Source: Coniella vitis (taxonomy: Eukaryota; Ascomycota; Sordariomycetes; Diaporthales; Schizoparmaceae). Taken from it: 64,000 nt of DNA. The stretch is taken from the NCBI GenBank assembly GCA_011317545.1, contig WUJK01000003.1, forward strand, positions 1,178,001 through 1,242,000, written 5' to 3'. The notes below the pieces were generated by a model. The model saw nothing but the letters and a program-made list of their open reading frames with translations. It was not told where the DNA came from and searched no databases. Every line of letters starts with the position of its first letter. The stretch's first letter is position 1. The position numbers and the translations under genes were made by a program. Below, one piece after another: positions 1 to 11,040 of the stretch.

Positions 1-994
1 AACAGTCTTCTTGGTTTGCTGCCCATACGAGGTCAAAGGATTCGTGGGAACCCCTGGCCAGCAAGGCTCAAGTCCTCTGCGGCTGAACAGGGGCAGAAGG
101 GGTAATCCACCCCAGAGGTAACGGTAAAATGCAGAGGAGAGAAGAGGGTAACATTGTAGGCGCATTCCACACGCCTCTAGTGATCCATGAGATCAATCGA
201 GACTTGTTGCAGGCCCTTTTGATTGTTGAGACTCCTGGCCAATCCGAGATGCTTCAATGTACCAAGGTAGCTAGCTACATGAATTGGCTGTGTTGGCTCA
301 TGCGGCTTGACCAGGAGACAAGTTTCTGCACCTTGCAGGACAACGACACAATACCAACGTTTCAATTGCGAGGGGGATAACCCAAAACAGAGTGCTTATG
401 AGTACTTTTGGGCTCCGGACCCCAAGCTAAGCGCAGAAAGTATATAAAAGGAAGAAATTAGGAAGCAATAACGGAGACGATCCGGAAGCTACCGCCAAGC
501 AGAGCAGAGGCACGGCACAGCTGAGATTAACGAGGCATGCACTGTCATCCTATGAAGTTTGTCGAGTGCTTTCAATGTCAGTGACAGAAGAATTTAGTGT
601 GCGGTACTTGGGGGGAGGGGTGTTCTTGGCTTCGAAGACCATGTCTCTCGAGATGCCCACGAAATTGTCTGCGAACGAAGCCTTTGTATTATACCCTGAC
701 GTTACAAAAGTACAAGTACAGAGACTGACCAGCTCTTGTAACGATAATACATGCCCATTCTTTATGCAGAGCAGCCCAAAAGGTCATCTCAGTGTCGCAA
801 GGCATAGTTGAGATAAGCCCAAGATTTAGGTTGCTACACCGTAGTAGTGGCTCACTTTGGCCCTAAATTTGGATGAAGGGATGGCCAAAAACCAGGTGTT
901 CGAGCCGTGACTGGTGCAGTCACCAGTCTTGAATATACCATGCACCCTCATGTTAGGTAGGGTATCGGTGCATTGATACTCGAGTGGTCGAATC
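1..994. other. Left-edge intergenic stretch, no supported gene
   Basis: No open frame here looks like a protein: the longest are under 90 codons and have no recognisable composition or splice continuation. A TATA-like run (tatataaaag) lies near 439, but no gene start can be tied to it. The segment lies downstream of the minus-strand gene ending at 995 and probably holds its 3' UTR and part of the next intergenic region. Confidence 0.6.
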
Positions 995-3133
995 CTATTC
1001 ATCGTTTTGTATTTCGCTCAACAAAGGTCTAGGCTTGGTAGTGGAAGCGCGCGACCTGGGACTTGAACGACGAGGCTCATCCTCTTCGTCAATGACTCTA
1101 GCTCTAGCCGGAGTAAATCTACAGCTGCGTGTGGGGATTCTTTTGTTCTCTACCTCGAGTTTGCTGGCAACTGCGGCACCACCGGTGACGGCCTGTAACG
1201 GTGTGCCTTGGTCTGGAATCGGCACACCTAAGTCTCCGGCCAATGTTTGGCAGGGGTATGACGACCCGACAGAATCGCGTTCGTTACCAACGACGGCAAC
1301 GGCATTAATTGGCTGGGGAAACTTTTTAAACTGTGCTTCAACAGATGGTGAAGAAGCGAGCAAGGGCGATTGCATAGAGCCGGTAGAGCTCAAGTGACGG
1401 TTCTCTTTGCGCGACGTGACCTCTGAAGCGGGCAAGGGAACTTGATGATGCAACACATGTTTTGGCGCACCACTCATTGGATGAGGTTGGTTTAGTAGGG
1501 AACAAGTGAGAGAATTGGACAGCCCGCTTGACATGGGTGGCCGAGCCATTTCATAACCTCCTTGCCCTGTGTACGAGCAAAGGAATTAGCCAGAAATCAT
1601 TAACAGTCAGATACCCAACCGAGCTTCGAATACTCACCAACAGCAGCACCAGTACCGCCAATCAAGGAGGCCGGGGTGTTGGCTGGCACCTTGAGAGATT
1701 GCGCCAGACTGTTGTCATTCAAGTCAGGGATAGAGAAGTTCAAATATTCCGACCCAACGTTTTGGCCCATAGTGTAAGACAGAAACGTAGGCATGTCTGC
1801 CACAATGCCATTGCTGTCATTATCTTTGCTAGTGTCCCGCATCGCTGAGCCGGGCCAGAGCGTCTGCTGTGATGAGCCCAATGAATTGAACCATTCTTGG
1901 TAGGCGGCCTCGCTAAAGTGGTCCAGAAAGTCTAAGGTAGAGGAACTAGAGTTTTTCTGCACACTGGGAGCCGCAGGATGATAAGTAAAGGAACCAGACA
2001 TGCCCGCTGGCAATGTAGTCGAGGTACCAGATCCTACGCCACGAACAAGATTGGACATGCGTCGAGGAGAGTGTAAATGGGAGTCGGCGCCGTCGTCAGG
2101 ATGATATGTAGGCACTGGAAGGGCAGGATCGTTTTGTGGACGGCGCCACATCTGGGGATTGGGCCAAGCAATGCCGTTGGTTTCAAGAATCTCTAGAGAA
2201 TTTTGTCAATACTGAATCCTCCTATTACGAAGGAGGCCGTAGTGATTTGGCAAAGTGCAGTACTGACCCAATGGAGCATGCTGGAATGAAAAGACCACAA
2301 CATTCTTGATGCGCTCAATCGGGTTCGAGGGCGAGTCTCTGGGGAACCCTTCGCTAATGATGACCTTGATGCGTCCAAGATCGTCTGCTGGGTTCCAGTG
2401 GTTCTGATAGAGCAGTTCGCGGCGGAACGGCGGGAACCTGAGCGGCTGAAGCTCTCCCTGTCTCGACATTTCTGTTCACAGCGGTACTTCATTAATACGC
2501 CATTCGATTGCTAGACACGCATCACACTTATGGATTTACATACCAGAGGTGGTAGCGATGAGGTGTGGCCACTCGCTCACAGGCTCGAAAGTGGTCGAAC
2601 TGCAGGCAGTCGCGATTAGCACCCGGAGCAGTGTCTTTGCTTGGGAAGCGAGGCTCGGTCATAAGCCTTTGCACTCACGCCACCATCCGACCGTCAATCA
2701 TGATGCGAGCTTCGAGCGTGACCAGCGACGGAAACTTGCTGTAGGTCAGAGCATACTGGCTAATACGAGGCGTGCCCCAGCTGTGAATCGAGATGTGGAA
2801 CTGGGCGCCCGGCTGGAGCGAGGGCACAAAGCAGGTCATGGCTGGGAGGCCAAACGAGGTGCGGCCATGGGGCGACTCGGCATCCTCCACCACATGGCAA
2901 TTGACGCTGAATTCTTTGAAGGAGCCACGTTCGACGTGGTTGGATGAGAAGAGAAGCACATCCCAGTCGTCATAGCGCATGTTGCAGATCTGAATTGGGA
3001 TGTTGGCAATTCCTTGTTTGTTTTTGCCGGATGAAGACAGAGGTGATGGGACAGAGGAGCAACGAGTGGCAATGGGGCGTTGAAGTCAGCTACCCAGGTC
3101 ACCGACCGGCTTTTGCAATCCCAAGATGTCCAT
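995..3133 (-). CDS. Conserved fungal protein of unknown function, multi-exon
   Basis: Exons that join in phase are 2679-3012, 2544-2599, 2268-2471, 1638-2192 and 995-1566; introns (71-79 nt) are 2600-2678, 2472-2543, 2193-2267 and 1567-1637, all GT..AG. A short first exon starting with ATG at 3133 and spliced near 3094-3103 to 3012 is the best start, but that donor is weak. The N-terminal half is a compact domain: a segment starting RYDDWDVLLF, a hydrophobic stretch around SFGLPAMTCFVPSL, an SIHSW motif, and a second block with LRFPPF, NHWNP and GRIKVIISEGFP. The C-terminal half is low-complexity, Ser/Pro/Asn-rich and probably disordered, suggesting a regulatory protein. I recall similar ascomycete hypothetical proteins but no assigned function. 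The four internal junctions are well supported; the start is not. Confidence 0.72.
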
Positions 3134-3758
3134 GGGCTCCAAGGTTGTTTTCTGGTCCAAGACACACTAGGACAGCGTTCCTTCCCTATGGATTGAGGTG
3201 CAAAAGGTGTACCTGCCAATTTCACTGTCGTTGTTGACCCGCGCTTTTGCTCCTTCCTGCATAAGGTCCGTTGTCGGATGGTCGATTCCCGAGCCTGGCC
3301 AAGCTCAACTTGCAGCCTGGCCAAGCTCAACTTGCAGCCTGGCCCTCCAAGGCTCTTTTCAAGGCCCAGTGTGCCGTGTATGAGGTAGAGCAAGCGTCTG
3401 CTCGCTTTGTGCGGACGAACATGTATTAAAAGGGAGGAGCAGCCAGACTACCAGCCTGGCCAAACCTGTCCCGCGTGCAAGCTCGCGCGTGCCCAATATT
3501 GGCCTCTCCTTCCTGATCTTGCTCGTTCCTCAGAGGTCCACCGCTAACTTGCCATGTTCGTCGGACCGGAGTGTCAGTCGAATCTCTTTGCTTCTGTCCG
3601 CGTAGTACAAAGCGGTAGGGCAGTTCAGCTCTGTGTACGAAGCAGGCTGCTCAATTTCCAGCAAATTAGCACCATCTAGATGGGTATTTCGGCTTGCACA
3701 AGCGAACGTATTGTGAATATTGAAATTGTCTCTTTGAATTCTACTGTATATGCCCACC
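3134..3758. other. Intergenic region between the unknown gene and NDUFB8
   Basis: This holds the presumed promoter of the upstream minus-strand gene and the 3' end of the NDUFB8 gene. Besides the 22-bp tandem repeat described separately, a related fragment (agcctggccaa) recurs near 3451. No coding exon is supported. Confidence 0.55.
3292..3344. repeat. 22-bp tandem direct repeat, 2.4 copies
   Basis: Two perfect copies of a 22-bp unit beginning agcctggccaagctc lie at 3292-3313 and 3314-3335, followed by a 9-bp partial third copy. They sit about 160 bp upstream of the proposed ATG at 3133 of the minus-strand gene, so they may lie in its promoter or 5' UTR. Confidence 0.9.
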
Positions 3759-4462
3759 TCAGTCCACGTCCACCTCGTCCTGGAAAGGCTCTGGATCGCC
3801 CGGTGCTCTTGCCTATTATTCAATGTCAGCTATATCAATCTACAGGTAGCGCAACACAATAGCTTTCAGCACTTACCCTAGTGGCACCTGCTCCACCAAG
3901 CTCACGATCCAGTCCCGCCTCAAACTCACGGGGGTACGCTGGGATGTCGGGGTATGTGAGCTTTACGGCGTACAGAACCGTGGCGAGCGCTGCAAGAAAG
4001 ACGCCGATTTGCATGAGACCCTTGCGCGAAGAGACCCAGGTGTACTCGTAAGGCGTAAACATGCCCAATTGGTCGTAGTCCTCGTGGCATGCCTCTCCGT
4101 AGTTCCTGCGCTCCTGCTTGTCCCACCATTCGCCGTGCGGGTCTCTGAACTGTCGCTTGATCGGAGGAGGTTGGACGTAGCCACCGTTCTGCAAGTCACA
4201 AGCGATTCTCGTGTCAGCCCATGGGTCTTTGCCTCCCTCCATCTCGTCTCTTTTCTTTCTCCCTCCTTTGCTCGTGAGGCCTGTGAATGCAACGCACCAT
4301 GTTCGGATCTTCAGCGTCCGTCAATTGGGGGTAGTCGGAGGCAGGGTACTTCTCCTCGACCTTCTCGGTATAGGCCGGCATGAAGCTTCGCTGCTGCACA
4401 ACGGGGAGTCGGCTGGCTGGGCGCAGGGCTGACGCCCGCGCTGCAAGTCGGCGGGAAAGCAT
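3759..4462 (-). CDS. NDUFB8: NADH:ubiquinone oxidoreductase accessory subunit NDUFB8 (ASHI family)
   Basis: Three exons, 4298-4462, 3877-4188 and 3759-3812, join in phase to give 176 residues; the introns are 4189-4297 and 3813-3876, both GT..AG. The N-terminus (MLSRRLAARASALRP...) is Arg/Ala/Ser-rich with no acidic residue and looks like a mitochondrial presequence ending before the RSF motif. The mature part has the family's PPPIKRQFRDPHGEWWDKQERRNYGE-type block, followed by one transmembrane helix (MQIGVFLAALATVLYAV) and the short intermembrane-space tail with YPDIPAYPREFE. The protein is a membrane-arm accessory subunit of complex I, needed for assembly rather than catalysis. The very short last exon encodes an acidic tail. 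The gene is divergent from SWR1. Confidence 0.93.
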
Positions 4463-5081
4463 CTGTCGGACAAGACTTGACGGTTACTTATGGAGCTTGT
4501 CTGGTGTGCAAGCACTGGACAACTTACTTCGGCAGTCGTTCGAGGCCGAAACCTAGTGGTGATGGAGATGCGATTGGCACTGGCGCGTGCCGAGAGTGGA
4601 TAGCCAGTCGGATTCAGTCAATTTGCAAGCGGCCTCTGGCGAGTATCGAAGCCGTAGCAACGCGGGCGATGAGGTCAAGATGAGTTTGTGCCTGAGGCAA
4701 GCAAAAAGCTACTTGTAGTATGTAGTGTCTGTGATAGAGTGGCACGTGCGCAGGTGCTTCAACAGCGGCCTGACAGGGCCTGCGAGCAGCGGTATGCGGG
4801 GCCCCTGTCATGGCGCTCAGAGCGCTGTACCGCGTAATCAACACTGCTAGGAATGTACTTTGGTACTGATGACTTCTGCTTTCTGCCATCTCAAACTTTT
4901 CCGCCGACAACAAGCCCACGACAACGTGTTTGCGCTCTGCAGCCTCGCCCAGGCCCTTCGACATGCGCAGAATTGGTGAGGCGACAGAGTAACTCTGATT
5001 CGACCAGCAGAGGCTGTTTTCGCGACTCCCAATGCTGAATCTTAGGGGCTTCGCGACCCTAACCACCCTCGCCGTCGCCCT
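4463..5081. promoter_or_regulatory. Divergent promoter region between NDUFB8 and SWR1
   Basis: The two genes start head to head 619 bp apart, so this interval must hold both promoters and 5' UTRs. No clear TATA box is seen; the last 100 bp before the SWR1 start is C-rich on the plus strand (ccaccctcgccgtcgccc), as is common just upstream of fungal ATGs. Small open frames here have no support as genes. Confidence 0.6.
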
Positions 5082-8000
5082 TTGGCCCGCGTCGCCATGA
5101 CCGAGACGGCTTCAACCGCGTCTGCTGCGCCCGACGACTCCGCCCGATCGCTGCCCAAGGACCGCGCTGCTGCTGAAAATGGCCCAGCCAACGGCCCCGG
5201 GACCTCACGATCACCTGGTAGCCTTCCTCCTCTCGATACGCACAATGTCCAGGGATCTGGCGACGCTGGAGATGACGCAGATTCCGCGTCAAGCTCACCA
5301 CTGTCCGACGTGTCGGGGCTATCGGCGCTCTCCATGACTCCCGAACTGCCCTCTGATAATGACGATGCAATCTTGTTCCCAGGCAATGGACACGTCAACG
5401 GTTCCGCAGGTACAAATGGCCGAGTTCATCCGCCTGGATTGCTACAAGATGACCGACCTACCAAGCGACGCCGTGTGGGCGATACTCCTCCGCCTTCCAG
5501 CTCCAAAAGCCGCAAGGTTGTCGAGTCGCCACCCTGGAAGAAGTTCGAAGCCGACGGTCCTACAACCATCATAGAGGACGGAAAGCGGAAGTCGGGTCGT
5601 TTGCAGGTCACGGCACCTATACCTCAGCCGAGCAGTGACAAAAGAAGTGCCAGGAAATCACATGCCCACACCAGCCCTGTCTCCAAGAATCGACAGGGCT
5701 CGCGCAGTACCTCGGCCGCTGCGAACTCGACTACAAAGAAGGCGGCCACGACGAATAGCAAATCTTCAGCCTCCAAGAGTTCTGCGGCATCGAAGCAATC
5801 AACGCGAAAGTCGACAGCTTCTGACGCAAAGTCGACGTCCAGCAGGAATCATAGATTCGCACAACCCACCCAACCGAGCCGAACATCAGCCAGAACGCGG
5901 CGACCGTCACGTACCGCGCGCGAGGATTTTGACGATGGTCTATCGGCTCTGCAATCGACGAGAAATGCGTCACGAATCAGGCTACGGATCGCTCGAGCGG
6001 ATCACCCGCCCCTTACCGAGCTACCCCTCCTACATCCTCAGCGCGTCCTACAGAAAAAGCTCGCCACAAATCTCGAGGAATATTTCAAGATTGCAGACAC
6101 AATACCTGTAGCAGAGGGTGGCCAATATCTTTCGGACGATGAGCCTCTTCTTTCTGAGGAGGCCGCCGCTGCCGAGGCTCGCATTATCTTGCGCATCGAA
6201 CACGAAGCTCGGCCTGATGGTTTGCTTGGCGAAAACTGCTCTATATACCAACCCGAACGTGCCGAAGAAATCCGTCAATATGCCCACATGGACTACGTGG
6301 TCAAGGCCGCCCAAAATCTGAGAAAGTGGATGGTTCGAGAACAAAAGGATCATCGGGAAAAAGCCAAAAAGCTTGCAGAAGCATGTCAGGCAGCATGGAA
6401 AGCTCGACAACCCAAAACGGCCGAAGAGATTGAACGTGAAGAGACAGAGTTGTGGTTGGCTCGGTACCGCGTCGTGGTAAAAGCCATGTTTGGAACGTGG
6501 GACAATGTCAGAACCGTTGTCAACCGTCGACGTGTGGAGGAGTGGGAGGCAGAGGAGCAGCGACGTGTCAAGGCGGCCTTGCAAGAAGCCGTGTCGCGAT
6601 CCGAGCAGCAGCTTTTGGCCCGACAAGCCCAGTTCGACTCGGATATCACAGACGACGAGCATACAAATGAAGAGATGGACAGTGACCTCATCTCGGATCT
6701 GGAGGATGAGCAAAGTCAGGATGGAATGGACATGGACTCGAGGGCTGCATCAGAGAGCGATGAGGACGAAGACAACATGTCATCCTCCGAGGAAGATGAC
6801 GACCGCAAGTCGGTTGCGTCCGACGAGGGCTTAACCCAGGAACAACTGAGGGCAAAATATGCGGACTTGCCAAGTATCAAAAACACCCAGGACGAGGCGG
6901 GTGCTAATGGAATGACACCAGTGAAGACGAATGGTGTTGCTGACGAAGAGACAAGTGATGAGTCGGTGGATATGGATGATGACATGGGCTCTTCAGACGA
7001 CGAATCTGGCGATGGAAGCAGCTCGGAGGAAGATGAAGAAAGTGAAGATGGTGACCGACCGTCCGGTCTTCTCGGCCTCTTTTTCGGCAAGAAGGAATTG
7101 AAAGACTTGCAAGAAGAGAAGACGGAAGAATCCGTTGAGGAAGATATAACCGAAGACGATGATGACGACGACGTCATGCTACTGGACATGGAACCATCAG
7201 AAGCAGGCTCGCCCCTGGCCGAAGAGCCCACGCAGCCTGGGGAGAAGACATCCGTGGAGACGGTGCATGACGCGCCTCCTGTGGAAGAGCTCGCAACACT
7301 CAAGACTACCGGTGATGAGGAACTGGTCAATGGCAGCACGGGTGCTCCTCATAGTAATGTCAAGGGCTTGCCAGTAAAAGACACGGTAGTAAAAGCAGAG
7401 TCGACTATACCACCAATGAGCCCCGAAGGCGAAGCCGAAGCCCCGACGACGAACCCAGCAAGCCCGGAGCGGAGCCAGTCGCTTCATACCACGGACACAA
7501 AACCGTCAGACATTGACACGGCCACATCTGTTGAGCCACCGAGCGCCATGCAAGATATGAGTAGGTCAGTGTCTGAACAGCCTACAGCGCCACGGACCGA
7601 AGTACCCTTTCTGTTGCGGGGAACGCTGCGTGAATACCAGCACTATGGCCTTGATTGGCTTGCAGGACTCTACGCCAACAACACGAACGGAATTCTTGCA
7701 GACGAAATGGGTTTGGGCAAGACGATCCAGACGATTGCGCTGTTGGCGCATTTGGCGTGCGTCCACGAAGTGTGGGGCCCTCATCTTGTCATTGTGCCGA
7801 CCAGCGTCATGTTGAACTGGGAGATGGAGTTCAAAAAGTGGTGCCCCGGCTTCAAGATTCTTACGTATTACGGCACGCAAGAGGAGCGCAAGAGAAAGCG
7901 CCAGGGGTGGACGAATGACGATGTGTGGAATGTTTGTATCACCTCTTATCAGATCGTCCTGCAGGACAACCAGGTCTTCCGGCGGCGGAGATGGCATTAC

Positions 8001-10355
8001 ATGATCCTTGACGAAGCCCACAATATCAAGAACTTTCGGTCGCAGAGATGGCAGACGCTGCTCGGCTTCAACACACACTCACGCCTGCTGCTGACCGGTA
8101 CGCCCTTGCAAAACAACCTGACTGAACTGTGGTCGCTCCTCTTTTTCCTCATGCCCTCTGAAAATGGGGTGGGCGGCTTTGCCGATCTCAAAGAGTTCCA
8201 TGATTGGTTTGCAAGGCCCGAGTCGCAAATCCTCGAGCACGGTCGCGAAAAGATGGACGACGAAGCCCGCGCCATCATCTCCAAGCTGCACAAGGTCCTT
8301 CGTCCCTATTTGCTGAGGAGGCTGAAGGCGGATGTCGAAAAGCAAATGCCCGCAAAGATTGAGCACGTCGAGTTCTGTCGTTTGTCTAAACGTCAAAGAG
8401 AGCTTTACGACGGGTTCCTCGCTCGTTCAGAGACACGAGAAACATTGTCCTCGGGCAACTACCTGTCCATCATCAACTGCCTGATGCAGCTGCGCAAGGT
8501 CTGCAATCACCCAGATCTCTTTGTCGATCGCCCTATCATGACGTCCTTCCGGATGGACAAGTCTGTTCCCGCTGAATACAACATGACCGAACGTTTGGTG
8601 CAGCGGAAGCTACTGGCCCAAGATCCAATGACCAAGGTCAACCTAGGCGTGCTGAATCTGTTGCCAGCGCTCAACGAGCATATATCGAAGCTACATGCGG
8701 AACGGATCCACCAACTCAGCGCCCATAGCGTGCTCTTCAACTTACGGGACATGCAACGTGTGAGAGCGCAGTCAGCTTACCAGGCACTGGATCCCACTAC
8801 CGTCCATTCAAACGTAGCCTTCCTGGACACTCGAGCTCGCTGGCACCGCTTCGAAGAACTGCAGCACTACCGGTACCTGAATGCACTGGGTAGAGAGCAG
8901 TGGCCGGTTTACGGCAAGCAGCTGCGAGATTTCCTTAGCCTTGGGGCCGATCTGCGGCCCTACAAGCCTCGACCACGGATCCCAAAGCAGGTTATGAGCT
9001 GGTTCGAAGAGGATTCGTTTCTTTTGAGAAGCATGATTCCAACGCTAGACCAGAGAGCAGAATCGCTGGAAATGACAATCACCAAATTTGCCTGCGTGAC
9101 ACCAGCAGTTGTCACACGAGACTTGGACTCGATAGTGCTCGGTACAGCGGGCGTGAATGCATTCACCGATGCCGACCTCAAGCTCTCCGCTCCTGTTCGA
9201 CGACTACCATTTACACCACCTGAGCCTCCCACCGACCCCTGGCATGAATCCCGCATGCGCCTCTCCATTCAATTCCCCGACAAGCGTCTCCTGCAGTACG
9301 ACTGTGGCAAGCTTCAGGCGCTCGACAAACTACTGCGCAAGCTGCAAGCTGGCGGCCACCGCGCGCTCATCTTTACCCAAATGACCAAGGTGCTGGATAT
9401 CCTTGAACAGTTCCTCAACATCCACGGGCACAAGTACCTGCGACTCGACGGCGCGACCAAAGTCGAGCAGCGGCAGATCCTCACGGACCGCTTCAACGTG
9501 GACAACCGCATCCTGTGCTTCATCCTGTCCACCCGCTCGGGCGGTCTGGGGCTCAATCTCACGGGCGCCGACACGGTCATCTTTTACGACCAAGATTGGA
9601 ACCCGGCCATGGACAAGCAGTGTCAAGATAGATGCCATCGTATCGGCCAGACGCGCGATGTGCACATTTACCGCCTGATCAGCGAACACACCATTGAGGC
9701 CAACATCCTGCGCAAGGCCAGCCAGAAGCAAATGCTCGACGACGTGGTGATCCAAGAAGGCGAGTTCACGACCGAGTACTTCAACAATAGCAAGCAGGTC
9801 ACGGTGCAAGATGTAGCGGGCCGCCTGATGGGCGAGAACGACGATGCCGCCAACGCTGCCATGGACCTCGTGCTGGGCGGCGTGGAGACGAGCGACACGC
9901 GGACGGCCACCAAGGCGCTGGAGCAGGCGGAGGACACGGAGGATGTGGTGGCCGCGCGCGCTGCCGAGAAGGAGATTCAGCAGGACGACGCAGACTTTTC
10001 GGAACAACACCGGGCGGGATCCGGTTCGGGCACTGCCAGTGTGGCGCAGGGGACCTCGCGCGAGGGCTCCGTGGCGGGACCACTTGGTAGCGGCGGCGGC
10101 GGCGGCGGCGGCGGCGGCACTGGGCCTGGGAGAAGTGGACTGGGGCTGTTTGCTGAGAGTGTTGCCGACACACCTGCTGGTGATGAAGAGCGACACGATG
10201 CCGAGCCTGAATTCAACGCTTGGGGGGAGCGTGTGCATAATATTGACGAGTTCATGCTGTCGACCATGGCATCGATGCTGGAGGGCACGCCTTTGGATTT
10301 GCCCAAGGATAAGAAGAAGGGCAAAAAGAAAGGGCGAGACACGAGGAAGCGGTAG
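5082..10355 (+). CDS. SWR1: SWR1 chromatin-remodelling ATPase (Snf2 family, INO80/SWR1 class)
   Basis: A single intronless frame of 1757 residues. SWR1 is the catalytic subunit of the nuclear complex that exchanges nucleosomal H2A-H2B for H2A.Z-H2B. An HSA-type region rich in basic and aromatic residues lies around residues 400-490; this domain binds actin and Arp4 in the family. A long acidic, serine-rich region follows (about 530-740). The ATPase N-lobe starts near 842 with Walker A DEMGLGKT (about 874-881), DEAH (about 977-980) and TGTPLQNN (about 1004). The C-lobe starts near 1410, after the long insertion typical of INO80/SWR1 ATPases, and holds SGGLGLNLTGAD and the arginine-finger block DRCHRIGQTR. 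The C-terminus has a run of nine glycines coded by GGC repeats and a Lys-rich tail. An in-frame ATG at 5097 is an alternative start. Confidence 0.96.
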   Translation: MARVAMTETASTASAAPDDSARSLPKDRAAAENGPANGPGTSRSPGSLPPLDTHNVQGSGDAGDDADSASSSPLSDVSGLSALSMTPELPSDNDDAILFPGNGHVNGSAGTNGRVHPPGLLQDDRPTKRRRVGDTPPPSSSKSRKVVESPPWKKFEADGPTTIIEDGKRKSGRLQVTAPIPQPSSDKRSARKSHAHTSPVSKNRQGSRSTSAAANSTTKKAATTNSKSSASKSSAASKQSTRKSTASDAKSTSSRNHRFAQPTQPSRTSARTRRPSRTAREDFDDGLSALQSTRNASRIRLRIARADHPPLTELPLLHPQRVLQKKLATNLEEYFKIADTIPVAEGGQYLSDDEPLLSEEAAAAEARIILRIEHEARPDGLLGENCSIYQPERAEEIRQYAHMDYVVKAAQNLRKWMVREQKDHREKAKKLAEACQAAWKARQPKTAEEIEREETELWLARYRVVVKAMFGTWDNVRTVVNRRRVEEWEAEEQRRVKAALQEAVSRSEQQLLARQAQFDSDITDDEHTNEEMDSDLISDLEDEQSQDGMDMDSRAASESDEDEDNMSSSEEDDDRKSVASDEGLTQEQLRAKYADLPSIKNTQDEAGANGMTPVKTNGVADEETSDESVDMDDDMGSSDDESGDGSSSEEDEESEDGDRPSGLLGLFFGKKELKDLQEEKTEESVEEDITEDDDDDDVMLLDMEPSEAGSPLAEEPTQPGEKTSVETVHDAPPVEELATLKTTGDEELVNGSTGAPHSNVKGLPVKDTVVKAESTIPPMSPEGEAEAPTTNPASPERSQSLHTTDTKPSDIDTATSVEPPSAMQDMSRSVSEQPTAPRTEVPFLLRGTLREYQHYGLDWLAGLYANNTNGILADEMGLGKTIQTIALLAHLACVHEVWGPHLVIVPTSVMLNWEMEFKKWCPGFKILTYYGTQEERKRKRQGWTNDDVWNVCITSYQIVLQDNQVFRRRRWHYMILDEAHNIKNFRSQRWQTLLGFNTHSRLLLTGTPLQNNLTELWSLLFFLMPSENGVGGFADLKEFHDWFARPESQILEHGREKMDDEARAIISKLHKVLRPYLLRRLKADVEKQMPAKIEHVEFCRLSKRQRELYDGFLARSETRETLSSGNYLSIINCLMQLRKVCNHPDLFVDRPIMTSFRMDKSVPAEYNMTERLVQRKLLAQDPMTKVNLGVLNLLPALNEHISKLHAERIHQLSAHSVLFNLRDMQRVRAQSAYQALDPTTVHSNVAFLDTRARWHRFEELQHYRYLNALGREQWPVYGKQLRDFLSLGADLRPYKPRPRIPKQVMSWFEEDSFLLRSMIPTLDQRAESLEMTITKFACVTPAVVTRDLDSIVLGTAGVNAFTDADLKLSAPVRRLPFTPPEPPTDPWHESRMRLSIQFPDKRLLQYDCGKLQALDKLLRKLQAGGHRALIFTQMTKVLDILEQFLNIHGHKYLRLDGATKVEQRQILTDRFNVDNRILCFILSTRSGGLGLNLTGADTVIFYDQDWNPAMDKQCQDRCHRIGQTRDVHIYRLISEHTIEANILRKASQKQMLDDVVIQEGEFTTEYFNNSKQVTVQDVAGRLMGENDDAANAAMDLVLGGVETSDTRTATKALEQAEDTEDVVAARAAEKEIQQDDADFSEQHRAGSGSGTASVAQGTSREGSVAGPLGSGGGGGGGGGTGPGRSGLGLFAESVADTPAGDEERHDAEPEFNAWGERVHNIDEFMLSTMASMLEGTPLDLPKDKKKGKKKGRDTRKR

Positions 10356-10905
10356 ACTGGTGGGAAGCAACAACGTTGCTATGATATGATATTAAATATG
10401 GTGGGCGTTTCTGGTTGGGTAAAATTATGCATCATCATCGTCGTCGTCGTCGTCGTCAGCATCACAGAAAGCGAAGAAGGATGTTTTTTTTTTTTTTTTT
10501 GGATTGGGCTTGGAGAATGGCCATCGAAAGCATGGCATCATGGAAGAGAACAAGCAAGCAACTGTATTGCATCGTCGTTGGAACTGGTTTGCATCACAAG
10601 GCACTGGCAAGACAGCGGCTTTCACATCTTGGTCTGAGTGGCCTGTCTCTATTGATGCTTGGCTGCTAGCATGGGGGCATCACGTTAGGATAGGATATGG
10701 TAAACCAGAAAATACCACCCTACTGCACCACACCATAGCATCAAAGGCCTATAAAGGCCCACCAGTCCTGTCGATCCATATGCATGCGTGAGCATCCCTT
10801 TACCGAGCCCGGGCCCCTCACCCAACCGCGACGACGGCGCTGAAGAAACGAAAATCACACGATAGAGTCTGTTTTCATAGTAGGGGGATCATTGGGATCA
10901 TAGGG

Positions 10906-10907
<2 letters not shown>

Positions 10908-10957
<50 letters not shown>

Positions 10958-11040
10958 ACTCACTCACTCACTCACTCACTCACTCACTCACTCACTCACT
11001 CACTCTCACTCTCACTCACACACACACTCTCTCTCTCTCA
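10908..11040. repeat. Compound microsatellite (CT)n-(CACT)n-(CA)n-(CT)n
   Basis: A continuous run of CT dinucleotides to about 10953 passes into about 12 CACT tetranucleotides, then mixed CTCACT, CA and CT repeats. The plus strand is almost purine-free over 130 bp, a polypyrimidine tract able to form unusual structure. It lies 3' of SWR1. Confidence 0.95.

Noticed and set aside
9330..10373. 347-codon minus-strand frame opposite the end of SWR1
   Set aside because: Lies within the SWR1 coding region and has only low-complexity, Ala/Leu-rich composition.
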